Shown: piece by piece, positions 1-9,709 of the stretch
Numbering within the stretch: the stretch's first letter is position 1
How the letters are laid out: each line of letters starts with the position of its first letter
DNA from: an uncultured Saprospiraceae bacterium
Lineage (GTDB): Bacteria > Bacteroidota > Bacteroidia > Chitinophagales > Saprospiraceae
Assembly (NCBI GenBank): GCA_937923465.1
Contig: CALDUB010000104.1
Span: forward strand, 1 to 35,551
Direction: 5' to 3'
DNA length: 35,551 nucleotides
Made by a program: the position numbers and the translations under genes
The notes under the pieces: generated by a model
Told to the model about the DNA's origin: nothing
Seen by the model: the letters and a program-made list of their open reading frames with translations, nothing else
Databases searched by the model: none

Positions 1-1
1 C

Positions 2-115
2 GTAAAACGGTATGCATCCGGACAAGTTTTGCTTTCTTTAAAAGGATTGCCGACCGGGGTGTATTTGTTGCGTAATCAGTTAGACGGCGAAGTGAGTCGT
101 GTAGTGGTTTACTAA
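2..115 (+). CDS. C-terminal end of a T9SS type A sorting-domain protein (partial, runs off window start)
   Basis: Frame 2 reads VKRYASGQVLLSLKGLPTGVYLLRNQLDGEVSRVVVY*, typical of a Por secretion C-terminal domain. Confidence 0.75.
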   Translation, partial: VKRYASGQVLLSLKGLPTGVYLLRNQLDGEVSRVVVY

Positions 116-161
116 ATAAATCTGTTCTAAAAATAGAAAATCTTAATCTATTCACACGATC

Positions 162-214
162 ATAAGTTGTTAGACACAATTAAATTATTTTTTTTTGAGT
201 GTCTAACAACTTAT
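162..214. terminator. Strong hairpin, likely terminator
   Basis: Perfect 16-bp arms ATAAGTTGTTAGACAC (162-177) and GTGTCTAACAACTTAT (199-214), with a T-rich loop. Confidence 0.6.
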
Positions 215-348
215 CTCTATCTGTAAGAAAAGACATTCTATTTCTCGAAATTAACATCCGCACTCCCTCCCTACTGTTACTGTAAAATATCAAAATAGAT
301 TTCAGCGTAACCCTCTTTTGAGGACACAGCAAAAATATCATTTTTAAT

Positions 349-2271
349 ATGAAACTAATTATTTCCTTAATCTTACTTTTTTCGACTCCCCTACTCTTCG
401 CACAAAATTCTTGGTACGTCAGTCCAACAGGCACTGATGCTCCAGGACATGGTACTACACCGACAGATTGCTTCGCTACCGTCACATATGCCGCAGACAA
501 TGCGATGCAGCCCAGCGACACCTGTTTCGTCCGTGGAGGTACATATGCCAATGCGAGCTACCCTGCTAAGATTTACTATAGTAACGAAACTACCGTCAAA
601 ATTAGTAATCTGGAAGGTTCTAATAGTCAATGGTTTACCTTCAAACCTTATCAAGATGAAAAACCGATATTTAAAGGTAACGGGCGGCAGATTTTTCAGG
701 TCAGAACGAGTTCTCATGTGCGCATAGAAGGATTTGAGGTATTTGGAGAAGTAGATAATATTCCCGTTGACAGCGCTCTGTGGTGGCAATTCGCCTATAG
801 GCTCGATGGCTCTACAGAAACCCTTTGGCGTGAAGACCGAACCCGACCGATTTCTGAAATAGAAACGGAGACTTATCCTGTACTTTCTGATTATGAACGT
901 CCTGATTACTTCAATACTAAAGGACTATTAGTTCAAGCCTCTTCTCACATTGAGGTAATCGGAAATAATGTGCATCATATGCCAGGTACCGGCCTACGCG
1001 TACAAGATTGCGGGTACGTAGATGTCATCGGTAACGAAGTGGCTCACTGTTCTCGGCGTTCTCCTGTAGGGACGCACGGTCTTGTTTTTGATAGTACAAA
1101 TAGTGAAACAACAGGTAACGGCATCAAGTGTCGTATTGAAAAAAATATAGTTCATCACAACTACAATGAGGTTTATTCATGGAACGCCAGTAAAACCTTT
1201 ATCGTACCGCACATCGACGAAGGTAAAGGTATATCCATGCAGCGCAATGACTCTGCCCACGGCTGGACGCACGGTTGGTTTAATATCGAAAACAACATTT
1301 GTTATCGTAATGGATTTAGTGGGATACATAGTAATTACGGCGAGCGTTTTCGCATTATCAATAATACCTGCTATCGCAATGGTTATTCGGAAAAAGGAAA
1401 AAATATAGGTATTAGTCTACAATATACAGACATGGCTATCATACGCAACAATATCAGCTGGGCAGACACAGAATGGGGCGGTTTTGCTATTAGCATAAAC
1501 TCAGATAGTGATGATTTGACGATAAAGAATAATTTGATTTTCGGTATTCTCGACCCAGACGTTGATGCTATTGATGTAAATACGGAAAATCAAGACCCGC
1601 TCTTTACTGATGCTGCTAATTTTGATTTCACATTACAGGAGTTGTCTTACGCCATTGATAAGGCTGACGGTACTGCCCCTATTGATGATAATATAGGTAA
1701 TATGCGTGATGCTACTCCTGATTATGGTGCATTAGAAAGAATGGTCGTATTGCCTGTTGAATTAATGACTTTTTCGGGCAAAACTATTCGTCCGCTTACC
1801 AACGAATTAACTTGGGCAACTGTCTCTGAATTTAATAATGATTATTTTACTTTAGAAAAATCTACAGACGGAAGAACTTGGGATTTTTTGGCAAAAGTAG
1901 ACGGTGCCGGTGATTCGGAAGAATTAATAGAATATAATTTTGCAGATAAAAAGCCTCGTAACGGTAATAATTATTACCGCCTCAGCCAGACAGACTTTGA
2001 CGGAAAGACTGCTTTCTTTAATGTTGTATTATTACATAATGTCAATAATAATTTTGCCGAAAATGTATATCCAAATCCTTTTGCAAAAACACTCTTTATA
2101 AAACAAGCTAAGGCAGAAGTTAAAGTTTTTGATGTATTAGGTAGGGATGTCTCGCAACAGATTGACTTTTCGAAAACAGAAGATAATTCTCGTTTAGATT
2201 TTGGTAATACTAAGAGTGGGGTTTATTTTATCCAGATTGGAGAGAATGTACAACGCGTTTATAAATTGTAG
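349..2271 (+). CDS. Secreted right-handed parallel beta-helix repeat protein with T9SS type A sorting domain
   Basis: Signal peptide MKLIISLILLFSTPLLFAQ; repeated 'I.NNICYRNG / IINNTCYRNG' beta-helix rungs; C-terminal VYPNPFAKTLFIK...GVYFIQIGENVQRVYKL. Confidence 0.85.
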   Translation: MKLIISLILLFSTPLLFAQNSWYVSPTGTDAPGHGTTPTDCFATVTYAADNAMQPSDTCFVRGGTYANASYPAKIYYSNETTVKISNLEGSNSQWFTFKPYQDEKPIFKGNGRQIFQVRTSSHVRIEGFEVFGEVDNIPVDSALWWQFAYRLDGSTETLWREDRTRPISEIETETYPVLSDYERPDYFNTKGLLVQASSHIEVIGNNVHHMPGTGLRVQDCGYVDVIGNEVAHCSRRSPVGTHGLVFDSTNSETTGNGIKCRIEKNIVHHNYNEVYSWNASKTFIVPHIDEGKGISMQRNDSAHGWTHGWFNIENNICYRNGFSGIHSNYGERFRIINNTCYRNGYSEKGKNIGISLQYTDMAIIRNNISWADTEWGGFAISINSDSDDLTIKNNLIFGILDPDVDAIDVNTENQDPLFTDAANFDFTLQELSYAIDKADGTAPIDDNIGNMRDATPDYGALERMVVLPVELMTFSGKTIRPLTNELTWATVSEFNNDYFTLEKSTDGRTWDFLAKVDGAGDSEELIEYNFADKKPRNGNNYYRLSQTDFDGKTAFFNVVLLHNVNNNFAENVYPNPFAKTLFIKQAKAEVKVFDVLGRDVSQQIDFSKTEDNSRLDFGNTKSGVYFIQIGENVQRVYKL

Positions 2272-2281
2272 TAAAACCATT

Positions 2282-2309
2282 TTCTAAGGTCTGGCAAAAT
2301 ACCTTAGAA
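2282..2309. terminator. Hairpin downstream of the beta-helix gene
   Basis: TTCTAAGGT-N10-ACCTTAGAA. Confidence 0.5.
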
Positions 2310-2321
2310 ATTATTTTGCAA

Positions 2322-2355
2322 AAAAAACACGGATGAGATTAAGTTATCATTCGTG
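2322..2355. terminator. Intrinsic terminator
   Basis: AAAAAACACGGATGA...TCATTCGTGTTTTTTT stem followed by a T tract. Confidence 0.65.
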
Positions 2356-2581
2356 TTTTTTTATTCATATTCAAATAATGAATTCGATGAAGATTGTTTT
2401 CTTTCGAGTTTATCATCTCCATTGAAAAAATCACATTTTGCTAACAAAACTACCCATTCTGACAATTATCAAACCTAAAATTAACGCACCTTCCCTATTT
2501 TTACAACATACTATCATGAATAGAATTTGTATGACTCAAAAACAGTCTCTATCATAAATCTAACTATCAAAAATAACTATC

Positions 2582-3817
2582 GTGACTAAAATATTCACCA
2601 TTTTTTTCCTACTCATAACTCTTCACTTACAAGGACAAGAGTTAATCCGCCAGCCGTATTTGCAAGCAGCTTGGGCTGACAGCGTGTCCGTCATGTGGAA
2701 AACCGATGCCGCGGTACAAGAATGCAGCGTTGAATATTCTTATACCGTTGAGAAAAGGTTTTTATTCTTTTGGAAAAAAGAGGTAAAAAAAGTTGAAACG
2801 CAAAAAGGAAACCTGATACCTCATGCAGGACAAATGCTGAACGAAGTAGTGATAAAAGGACTTGCGCCAAATACGAAATATGAATACGAGATTTTTTCCA
2901 ACGGCAAGAAATTAGCAAGCGGAAAAAACTACTACTTTGTAACTGCTCCTGAGAAGAAAGGGGAGAAATTTTCTTTTTACGCATTGGGTGATATTGGTGC
3001 AAAGAAACGACACAGTTTTGCAGGAAAAGCTGCTGACCAAATCGACCAATTAGCAGTACGACCAGATTTTGGATTAGGCTTAGGTGACATTGTCTATCCA
3101 AAAGGAGAAAGTAAAGTATATGACGAGCATCTTTTTCAACCGTTCGAAAAAGTATTTAAGAATATTCCTTTTTATCCAGTATTGGGTAACCATGATTGGT
3201 TGACTACGCCTGACAAAAATTTTGAGAAGGAATGGCGCTTACCTAACAATGAGCATTATTTTGATTTTGAATATAGTAACGCTTATTTTGTAGGTTTGGA
3301 CTCTCGAGATGGGAGTTTTTATGATTTGGACAATCAGACAGCTTGGCTAAAAAATAAATTGGAGTTAGCAAAAGGAAAATATGATTGGATAATCGTTTAC
3401 CTCCACCATAATGGTAAGAGTTGTACCTATAAAAAAGACTACGAACATGTGGTTAAATTGTATGAAGTCTTTGCTGACTACAATGTTGATTTGGTTTTAA
3501 ACGGTCATGCGCATACTTATGAGCGTCTGAAACCTTATGATGGTTTCGGAAATGTGGCTGTCGAAAATGGGCATGATACCTATAAAGATTTGGATAATGC
3601 TTTTGTGTCTGTGACTATCGGCGCAGGAGGAAAGCTCAACAAAAAGTGGAAGCCCGACCACACCGACGAGAAAAACTGCACAGATGGAAGTATCGTCGCA
3701 CATTCCGAGCACGTAGGTTCTTTTTCGGTCATTGAAATAGAAGGTAAAAAAATGAAATTAGTGGGAATTAATTCTTTTACGGGGGAGGTATTTGATGAGT
3801 TTGAGATGGTGAAATAA
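2582..3817 (+). CDS. Purple-acid-phosphatase-like metallophosphoesterase (secreted)
   Basis: GTG start; fibronectin-like N-terminus; metallophosphatase motifs ALGDIGA, GLGDIVY, LGNHDW, LHHNGKS and NGHAHTYER. Confidence 0.85.
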   Translation: MTKIFTIFFLLITLHLQGQELIRQPYLQAAWADSVSVMWKTDAAVQECSVEYSYTVEKRFLFFWKKEVKKVETQKGNLIPHAGQMLNEVVIKGLAPNTKYEYEIFSNGKKLASGKNYYFVTAPEKKGEKFSFYALGDIGAKKRHSFAGKAADQIDQLAVRPDFGLGLGDIVYPKGESKVYDEHLFQPFEKVFKNIPFYPVLGNHDWLTTPDKNFEKEWRLPNNEHYFDFEYSNAYFVGLDSRDGSFYDLDNQTAWLKNKLELAKGKYDWIIVYLHHNGKSCTYKKDYEHVVKLYEVFADYNVDLVLNGHAHTYERLKPYDGFGNVAVENGHDTYKDLDNAFVSVTIGAGGKLNKKWKPDHTDEKNCTDGSIVAHSEHVGSFSVIEIEGKKMKLVGINSFTGEVFDEFEMVK

Positions 3818-3844
3818 GCGATTTGAAAAGAAAAGCTCTTAGTT

Positions 3845-3884
3845 TTTATTTTAAAAGCGTCCAAATGGTCGCTTTTAAAATAAA
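3845..3884. repeat. Long palindrome upstream of KilA-N gene 1, matching the palindrome inside that gene
   Basis: TTTATTTTAAAAGCG-TCCAAATGGT-CGCTTTTAAAATAAA: 15-bp perfect arms plus partly palindromic core. The in-gene counterpart is 4131-4163. Confidence 0.85.
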
Positions 3885-3929
3885 CTCTTTTTTCCTGCGT
3901 TTTTTGTACCTTTCGGACTTCAAAAATAG

Positions 3930-4488
3930 ATGAAGACTATGAAAAAGCAGCAAATTGAAGTTTTAGGTATTTCTGTCAAAATGAAGACTGTGGGCGAAGA
4001 TGATTACATCAGCCTCACAGATATTGCTAAAAGTGAAAGCGGACAACCCGCCAAAGACCTGATACGCAACTGGCTTAAAAACCAACGAACACTACTCTTT
4101 TTAACGGCTTGGGAGAAGGCGCACAACCCTGATTTTAAAAGCGACCAAATGGACGCTTTTAGATTAGAAGCCACTAAACCGCGTTTTAATCCTTCCATAA
4201 AAAGCTATACTGAAATGACAAATGGTCGGTATTATTAGCCGCGCAGGACGATACGGTGCGGGCACTTTCGCACATGTAGAAATTGCTCTTTCCTTTGCTT
4301 ATTGGCTCGAACCGGAGTTCCAAGTTTACTTTCTGAAAGAGTTTAATCGACTAAAGAAAGAAGAGGCTACTTTAATTGAAAATGGTCGCAAATGGGCTTT
4401 TGAGAAGTTGTTGCGCGGTGCAGAAGAATTTACGGCGGTAGCGAAATTTGGCTTGGAGGAAGTTCTGCGAAAGGATGAAGAAGAGTAG
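3930..4488 (+). pseudogene. KilA-N domain protein, split by a frameshift near 4213-4235
   Basis: ORF 3930-4238 (N-terminal half, ...KSYTEMTN) and ORF 4222-4488 (VGIISRAGRYGAGTFAHVEIALSFAYWLEPEFQVYFLKEFNRLKKEE) together align along the intact KilA-N protein at 15786-16358. The halves are in different frames. Confidence 0.8.
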
Positions 4489-4580
4489 ATATTTAATAGA
4501 GATTTTAGATTTAAGACGTTAGACGTTAGATTTCCTTTCTAACTTGTTCATAATTAAATCAGTATAGTTTAGTTGGCTCT

Positions 4581-4743
4581 ACGGTGAAAACTGTGGGTTG
4601 GGTTATTTCTGAAGTTATGTTATGAAAGGGGTCAGGGGTCAGACTGCTCTAACTTACACAACTAATGTACAAGCTAAAGCAGCCTGACCCCTAATATTTA
4701 AACAAATAGACAGAAAAAATTACTAACCCACAGTTTTCATCGT
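4581..4743. repeat. MITE-like or nested inverted-repeat element
   Basis: Outer arms ACGGTGAAAACTGTGGGTT (4581-4599) and AACCCACAGTTTTCATCGT (4725-4743), 18/19 complementary. Inner arms AGGGGTCAGACTGC and GCAGCCTGACCCCT. Confidence 0.65.
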
Positions 4744-4801
4744 GTTGGCGTTTAGTTAAAGCAAACTTTGAAAACCTCTAATCAAAAATTACCTCTCAAG
4801 T

Positions 4802-7800
4802 TTAATCCTTCAAACTCTTCAAAAAAGTAGTCGGCGACATCCCAAACAATTTTTTAAACGAAGTACTAAAGTATTTAGGGTTAGAAAATCCTACCTCATA
4901 AGCGACTTCTTTGACATTAGAATCTCCTTTAGTCAATAGTTGTCGCGCATATTTTAGTCGTGTGTGAATAATGAAATTCTGCGGCGATAAATCTACCATA
5001 TTCTTCAATTTCATGTAGAGTGCTGTGCGCGACATTCCAACCTGACGACACAAATCATGTACACTTAAACTCTCTTCTCTGACTTTTTCTAAGACAAATT
5101 TTTCTAAATCATCGATAAATTCTGCATCACGTTCATTACGGAATTTGGCGGCTGTTTTAACCTCCGTTTGACGCAAGTAGCGTTCTCGCAGTTTTCTTTG
5201 TCGAGCAAGTGTCGCAGTAATTTTAGCTAACAAGAATGGAAAATTTAACGGTTTTTCCATGTAAGCGGCAATGCCTTCTTCTACACTTTCAATTTTATTT
5301 TGGGTACTGTTTAGTACCGTCATCATGAAAACCGGAATGTGATTCATGTTAATATTATCTTTGAGTGCGCGACACATTTCCATTCCGTCCATTTCGGGCA
5401 TTATCATATCGGTCAAAATGAGGTCGGGGAAAAGTTCACCCGCTTTTTCTAAACCTTCGCGTCCGTTTGCTGCTTCAAATACTTGAAAATGGACACCTAA
5501 TCGTTCCGCCAAACTCTTACGGAGTTCATTGTTGTCTTCGACAATGAGAATTTTCGCGTCGCTGAATTCGACAGTTTTTTCCTTTTCCTGTCCTTTTTTA
5601 ACGGCAATTACTTCTTCTGGCTTCGCTTGAAATGCTTCTGGTTTATTGTGCAGCAGCAACGTAAAAGTGGTCCCCTCCCCTTCTATACTCTCAAAATTGA
5701 TACTTCCTTTATCTCGTTCGGTTAGATTTTTCACAATCATCAAGCCGAGACCTGTGCCAGGTAATTGACTGTTTATGGCATTACGCCCCCGGTAAAATCT
5801 TTTGAGAATAGATTTTTGCTGGTCTTCAGGTATACCGATTCCTTTGTCCGCCACGGTAAGTTGGAGTTCGTTTTGATTTTTAGGATGTATTTCGACTGTG
5901 ATTTCGCCGTCTTGCTTTGAGTATTTGACAGCATTAGAAATCAAATTATAGCAAATCTTATCCAAGGCAGTTTTATCGTAATAAAAGTAATCCTCTTGCC
6001 AGCTATTTTCGATTTTGACCTCGATATTTTTCTTGTCTAATAGCGGTTGAAAGTTACCGATAAGTCTTTTCAAATAATCACTAAGTTCGATGGCTTTGAC
6101 TTCGCCAGCTTGATAATGTCCAGAGGTGACTTTGTTAAAATTAAGCAATTGGTCGAAAAGAGTATTTAGACGTTTGACTGTACTCTTAACCTTGCGGTCG
6201 GAGTTCGCACTTTCTCCCTTTTCAGAGGAATTTTCTAAATCAGAAAGGAGTATCGTCAACGGTGTTTTTAATTCATGTGTGATGTTATTGAAAAAAGAAA
6301 TTTGCTCATCGGCATTCTTCTTTTTTATCATAATATTTGACACATAAATCAAACCTGAAATCAAACCGGCAACCAACAAAAAGTAAATAAAATAAGCAAG
6401 CGGCGTCGCATACCAAGGCGCTTTTACTTCAAAAGGGAGAGAAATGGGACTACTATAAACGCCATCGCGATTGGCTGCTCTGACTTTAAATACATAATCA
6501 CCTGGGGAGAGATTGGTAAAATTTACGCTTGTTCCATTCTCAGGTTCTGTCCACACCTCGTTTAATCCTTCCATTTTCCACGAATACAAAACCTTATCCG
6601 CGCCGCTGTGCAGGATACCTGCGTAGCTGATATTAAGGGCATTTTGTTGATAGCTTAATTGAATCTTCTTTTTAGAATTTAGATTAATTTCAGCTTTTTC
6701 ATCATTCAGTACTTTAAAATCTTCTAAGACGATTCGTGGTACTTCACGCTGAGCTTTAATATCTTTCGGATGAAAGATTGTCACCCCTTCCGTCCCGCCG
6801 AAAACCAAACGTCCGTCCGATAATTTTGCGAAACTTCCGAAGTTAAATTCAGTACTTGCTAAGCCGTCATTACGGTCAAAAACTTTAATCTCACGGGCAC
6901 CACTACTCTCTTTTATTTGCACAAGTCCACGTACTGTACTCAACCACATATCATTGCGTTCGCGGTCAAAAAGTAGTCCTTGAACAACATCAGAAGGTAA
7001 ACCATTGGTTAGATTAAAACTTTCGTATTTCTGCTTTTCCTCGTTGTAAAGTAATAAGCCGCCTCCATTTGTAGCCACTGCAGGGTGCCCATTTTTTTGC
7101 TCGCCTAAGGCAGTAACTGTAGTATAAGTCCAGCCATTTTCTCCTGACTCGACACCTTTCACAGTTTCAATTTCATCGTCTAAGATATGATAAACTCCTT
7201 TTTTCCCCCCAACCCAAATACCGCCGCGACTACTTGGAATAATGCTACGTATCTGACTCAAAGGAAAAGACTCCACCTCGCCTGTAGTTGTGATTTTCTG
7301 TAAATCTTCTCGAATACCTCCCAGCCAAATATTACCTTCCTTGTCTTTGGACAAGGCATAAACATGGGCTAAAGGAATACGAACATCTCCGTTTGGTGAA
7401 TATTGTTTATAACTAAAGTCAGACTTTTTGAGCTTGAACGCACCGCGTCCATAGGTACCAACCCACATATATTCATCGTCCTCGGCAAAGGATAAAACAG
7501 GGACAGGGCTGCCGTTTACAGGTAAAGTAAAGTGTTTCCAATCACCCGAACTTGCAAGCTGAACACTAAGCCCCTCCTTTCGTCCAAACCACATGTTGCC
7601 TTCGCTGTCTTCAATGACTGCGCGAACAAAATTTTCAGCTATACTATTGGGGTCATTAATGCGGTGTGTGATTTTAGCAAACGGATTATCGTCTAATTTT
7701 AACTTATTCAAACCATTACCATAGGTCGCCACCCAAAGAATATTTTCTTTGCCAATAATCAAATCATAAATCCCGTTTCCTGATATGGAAGTCGGGTCAT

Positions 7801-8662
7801 TTACGTCATTTGTATAAGCATTGAGCAGGTTAAAATTGGTGTCAATATAGAGCAATCCCGCCCCGTCCGTCGCAAGATAGATATTTCCTTTTTCGTCTGG
7901 CAAAATTTTACTTACTGTAAATTTTTCAGACGAGAAGCCCTTTATGTTGACCTTTTTTATATTTGAAAAATCAGCGGAGAGAGAGAATAAACCATTTTTT
8001 TCCGTACCGACTAAGTAGCCACCACCAAAGGCAAAAACATCTCTTACTGTATAATTAAAATCAGATAGTTTTTGCGGGATTTTTTGTCCACTACTCGGGT
8101 CAAAAATTATTAATCCTTTATTTGTTCCGACAAGTAAAACCTCTTCATCGGAAAGCAAACTCAAGACTTTTTGTTTAGACAAATATTGCTTTAATTGACC
8201 ATTTTCACTGTAAGACCATAACCCGTTAAATCCACCAATCCAAACATTTCCATTTTCCCCTTCTACGACAGAACGCACTAATTCTGGTGAATTTTCTTGC
8301 TCAGGCAAAATAGATATAAATTCATCTCGGTCAGAGTCGTATTGTAATACGGTCTCTTCCGTCCCGATAATTAATTCTCCATTCTTCAGCTCGGTGATAC
8401 TTGTCACTCGATTACGCAAATCAGCGGGCAAACCCCGATGATTATTATAAATATAGGATTTTTGGGAATTGAATCGTAGGACTCCTTCCTCTGTAGCTGC
8501 CCAAATATTACCTGTATTATCCTGTACCAATGCATAAATAATGCTTTGATAAATACCTTCTTTTTCACCTAATCGCACAAATTCAGCGTCTTCTCTTTGA
8601 GCATTTGCAGAAAGAGAAAAAAGGAAAAGAATACTAAAAAAAAGTAATAACTTTTGCAGCAT
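4802..8662 (-). CDS. Hybrid two-component system protein: reg_prop sensor, Y_Y_Y, histidine kinase, response regulator, AraC-type HTH
   Basis: Repeated beta-propeller motifs (GNIWAATEEGVLRF, GLPSDVVQGLLFD), Y_Y_Y domain, HELKTPLT H-box, GTGLGLMIVKNL, ILIVEDNNELRKSL receiver, AraC C-terminus VAYEVGFSNPKYFSTSFKKLFGMSP. Confidence 0.95.
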   Translation of the reverse strand: MLQKLLLFFSILFLFSLSANAQREDAEFVRLGEKEGIYQSIIYALVQDNTGNIWAATEEGVLRFNSQKSYIYNNHRGLPADLRNRVTSITELKNGELIIGTEETVLQYDSDRDEFISILPEQENSPELVRSVVEGENGNVWIGGFNGLWSYSENGQLKQYLSKQKVLSLLSDEEVLLVGTNKGLIIFDPSSGQKIPQKLSDFNYTVRDVFAFGGGYLVGTEKNGLFSLSADFSNIKKVNIKGFSSEKFTVSKILPDEKGNIYLATDGAGLLYIDTNFNLLNAYTNDVNDPTSISGNGIYDLIIGKENILWVATYGNGLNKLKLDDNPFAKITHRINDPNSIAENFVRAVIEDSEGNMWFGRKEGLSVQLASSGDWKHFTLPVNGSPVPVLSFAEDDEYMWVGTYGRGAFKLKKSDFSYKQYSPNGDVRIPLAHVYALSKDKEGNIWLGGIREDLQKITTTGEVESFPLSQIRSIIPSSRGGIWVGGKKGVYHILDDEIETVKGVESGENGWTYTTVTALGEQKNGHPAVATNGGGLLLYNEEKQKYESFNLTNGLPSDVVQGLLFDRERNDMWLSTVRGLVQIKESSGAREIKVFDRNDGLASTEFNFGSFAKLSDGRLVFGGTEGVTIFHPKDIKAQREVPRIVLEDFKVLNDEKAEINLNSKKKIQLSYQQNALNISYAGILHSGADKVLYSWKMEGLNEVWTEPENGTSVNFTNLSPGDYVFKVRAANRDGVYSSPISLPFEVKAPWYATPLAYFIYFLLVAGLISGLIYVSNIMIKKKNADEQISFFNNITHELKTPLTILLSDLENSSEKGESANSDRKVKSTVKRLNTLFDQLLNFNKVTSGHYQAGEVKAIELSDYLKRLIGNFQPLLDKKNIEVKIENSWQEDYFYYDKTALDKICYNLISNAVKYSKQDGEITVEIHPKNQNELQLTVADKGIGIPEDQQKSILKRFYRGRNAINSQLPGTGLGLMIVKNLTERDKGSINFESIEGEGTTFTLLLHNKPEAFQAKPEEVIAVKKGQEKEKTVEFSDAKILIVEDNNELRKSLAERLGVHFQVFEAANGREGLEKAGELFPDLILTDMIMPEMDGMEMCRALKDNINMNHIPVFMMTVLNSTQNKIESVEEGIAAYMEKPLNFPFLLAKITATLARQRKLRERYLRQTEVKTAAKFRNERDAEFIDDLEKFVLEKVREESLSVHDLCRQVGMSRTALYMKLKNMVDLSPQNFIIHTRLKYARQLLTKGDSNVKEVAYEVGFSNPKYFSTSFKKLFGMSPTTFLKSLKD

Positions 8663-8783
8663 AAGTTGTCGCAGAATTATTTAATTAACTATCACTCAGG
8701 CAGTAGAGTAATTCTATCCTGCAATATATAAAAACCTCCGATATATTTTACTACCTCAGCAGAGTCACATCTCTTTTTATAAT

Positions 8784-9244
8784 TTATACACGTCCGTCAA
8801 TCATTTCCACTTCGACAAAAAATACATAAACACCTGTGTTCATTTTTTGACCTTGGAAATTACCATCCCAACCATAAATGGCATCGTTTGCAGGAAAATT
8901 ATACTGTTCATGAAAAATTGCCGAAATCGTACAATCTAATGTGTTTACTTGTGGGTCACATAATCATCTTGAAATGTAGGAACTACACTTTGGTCGGTAT
9001 TATCGGTATTATATGTACCGACAATACCATCAAACAGAAAGCCAAATACCTCTCCGTTATAAGTGTGGTAAAAGTTTGGCTGACAAGTGAATGGAGCAGA
9101 AACGGTGACGGAGGCTTCGGTTTTATCAATACTATAGTCATCGAAGACAGACTTTTTATCTTCCGTCTCAACTGGAAGATAAAACAGTAAGAATGGAAGC
9201 AAGAAAGAACTAAATACCGTTGATTGTCTCATAACTGAAGGCAT
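8784..9244 (-). pseudogene. Decayed T9SS type B / gliding-motility-associated C-terminal protein
   Basis: Minus strand reads ...IFHEQYNFPANDAIYGWDGNFQGQKMNTGVYVFFVEVEMIDGRV* (stop 8784-8786) in a frame different from the upstream ORF 8945-9244 (...VVPTFQDDYVTHK*). No intact ORF spans both. Confidence 0.65.
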
Positions 9245-9709
9245 TCATAATTTGGTCAAAATCGGTCATACTTGTATTGAAATAATACATTCCAAAGTAC
9301 GGTTCGTTTTTGTCCAAAATGGTTCACCTATAGTCATTAGAGGTTAAAAAACTGTCTATTCAAGAAATATCAATGTAAAAAAAGATATTTTCGCCTTATA
9401 ATCTACCAAAATTGAACTATAAATGAACGCCATCAATCATGCAGTCCATATCCTAATAGCTCGCCCCAAGAATAGACATTTGGCTTTTTAACCAAAAAAC
9501 TTACTCCCTGTACCATTGATATACAATAGCAAATCTAACGTGGATTAGCTGCGGAGTGATTGACATACGCGAAACCGTTAATTCGGGATTTCAGGTCGTA
9601 ATTTGCTTTTCCTATCACCCCATAAACGACAACTGATACATCACCAGTTGTGCATTTGCATCAATTTTCGTAGAGAATGCTCCATAGGAATCTATTTTTC
9701 TCGCGTTCC

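Noticed and set aside
180-789. Minus-strand ORFs 180-551 and 391-789
   Set aside because: Antisense to the well-supported beta-helix gene, with no recognisable domains.
4131-4163. Diversity-generating retroelement template/variable pair for the KilA-N palindromes
   Set aside because: No reverse transcriptase in the window. Differences are at palindrome centre or mismatch positions, not scattered adenine substitutions.
4205-4240. Programmed ribosomal frameshift in KilA-N gene 1
   Set aside because: No obvious slippery heptamer at the junction and the intact paralogue needs no shift; a mutation or sequencing error is simpler.
8888-9190. Plus-strand ORF 8888-9190
   Set aside because: Overlaps minus-strand T9SS pseudogene sequence; no independent coding support.
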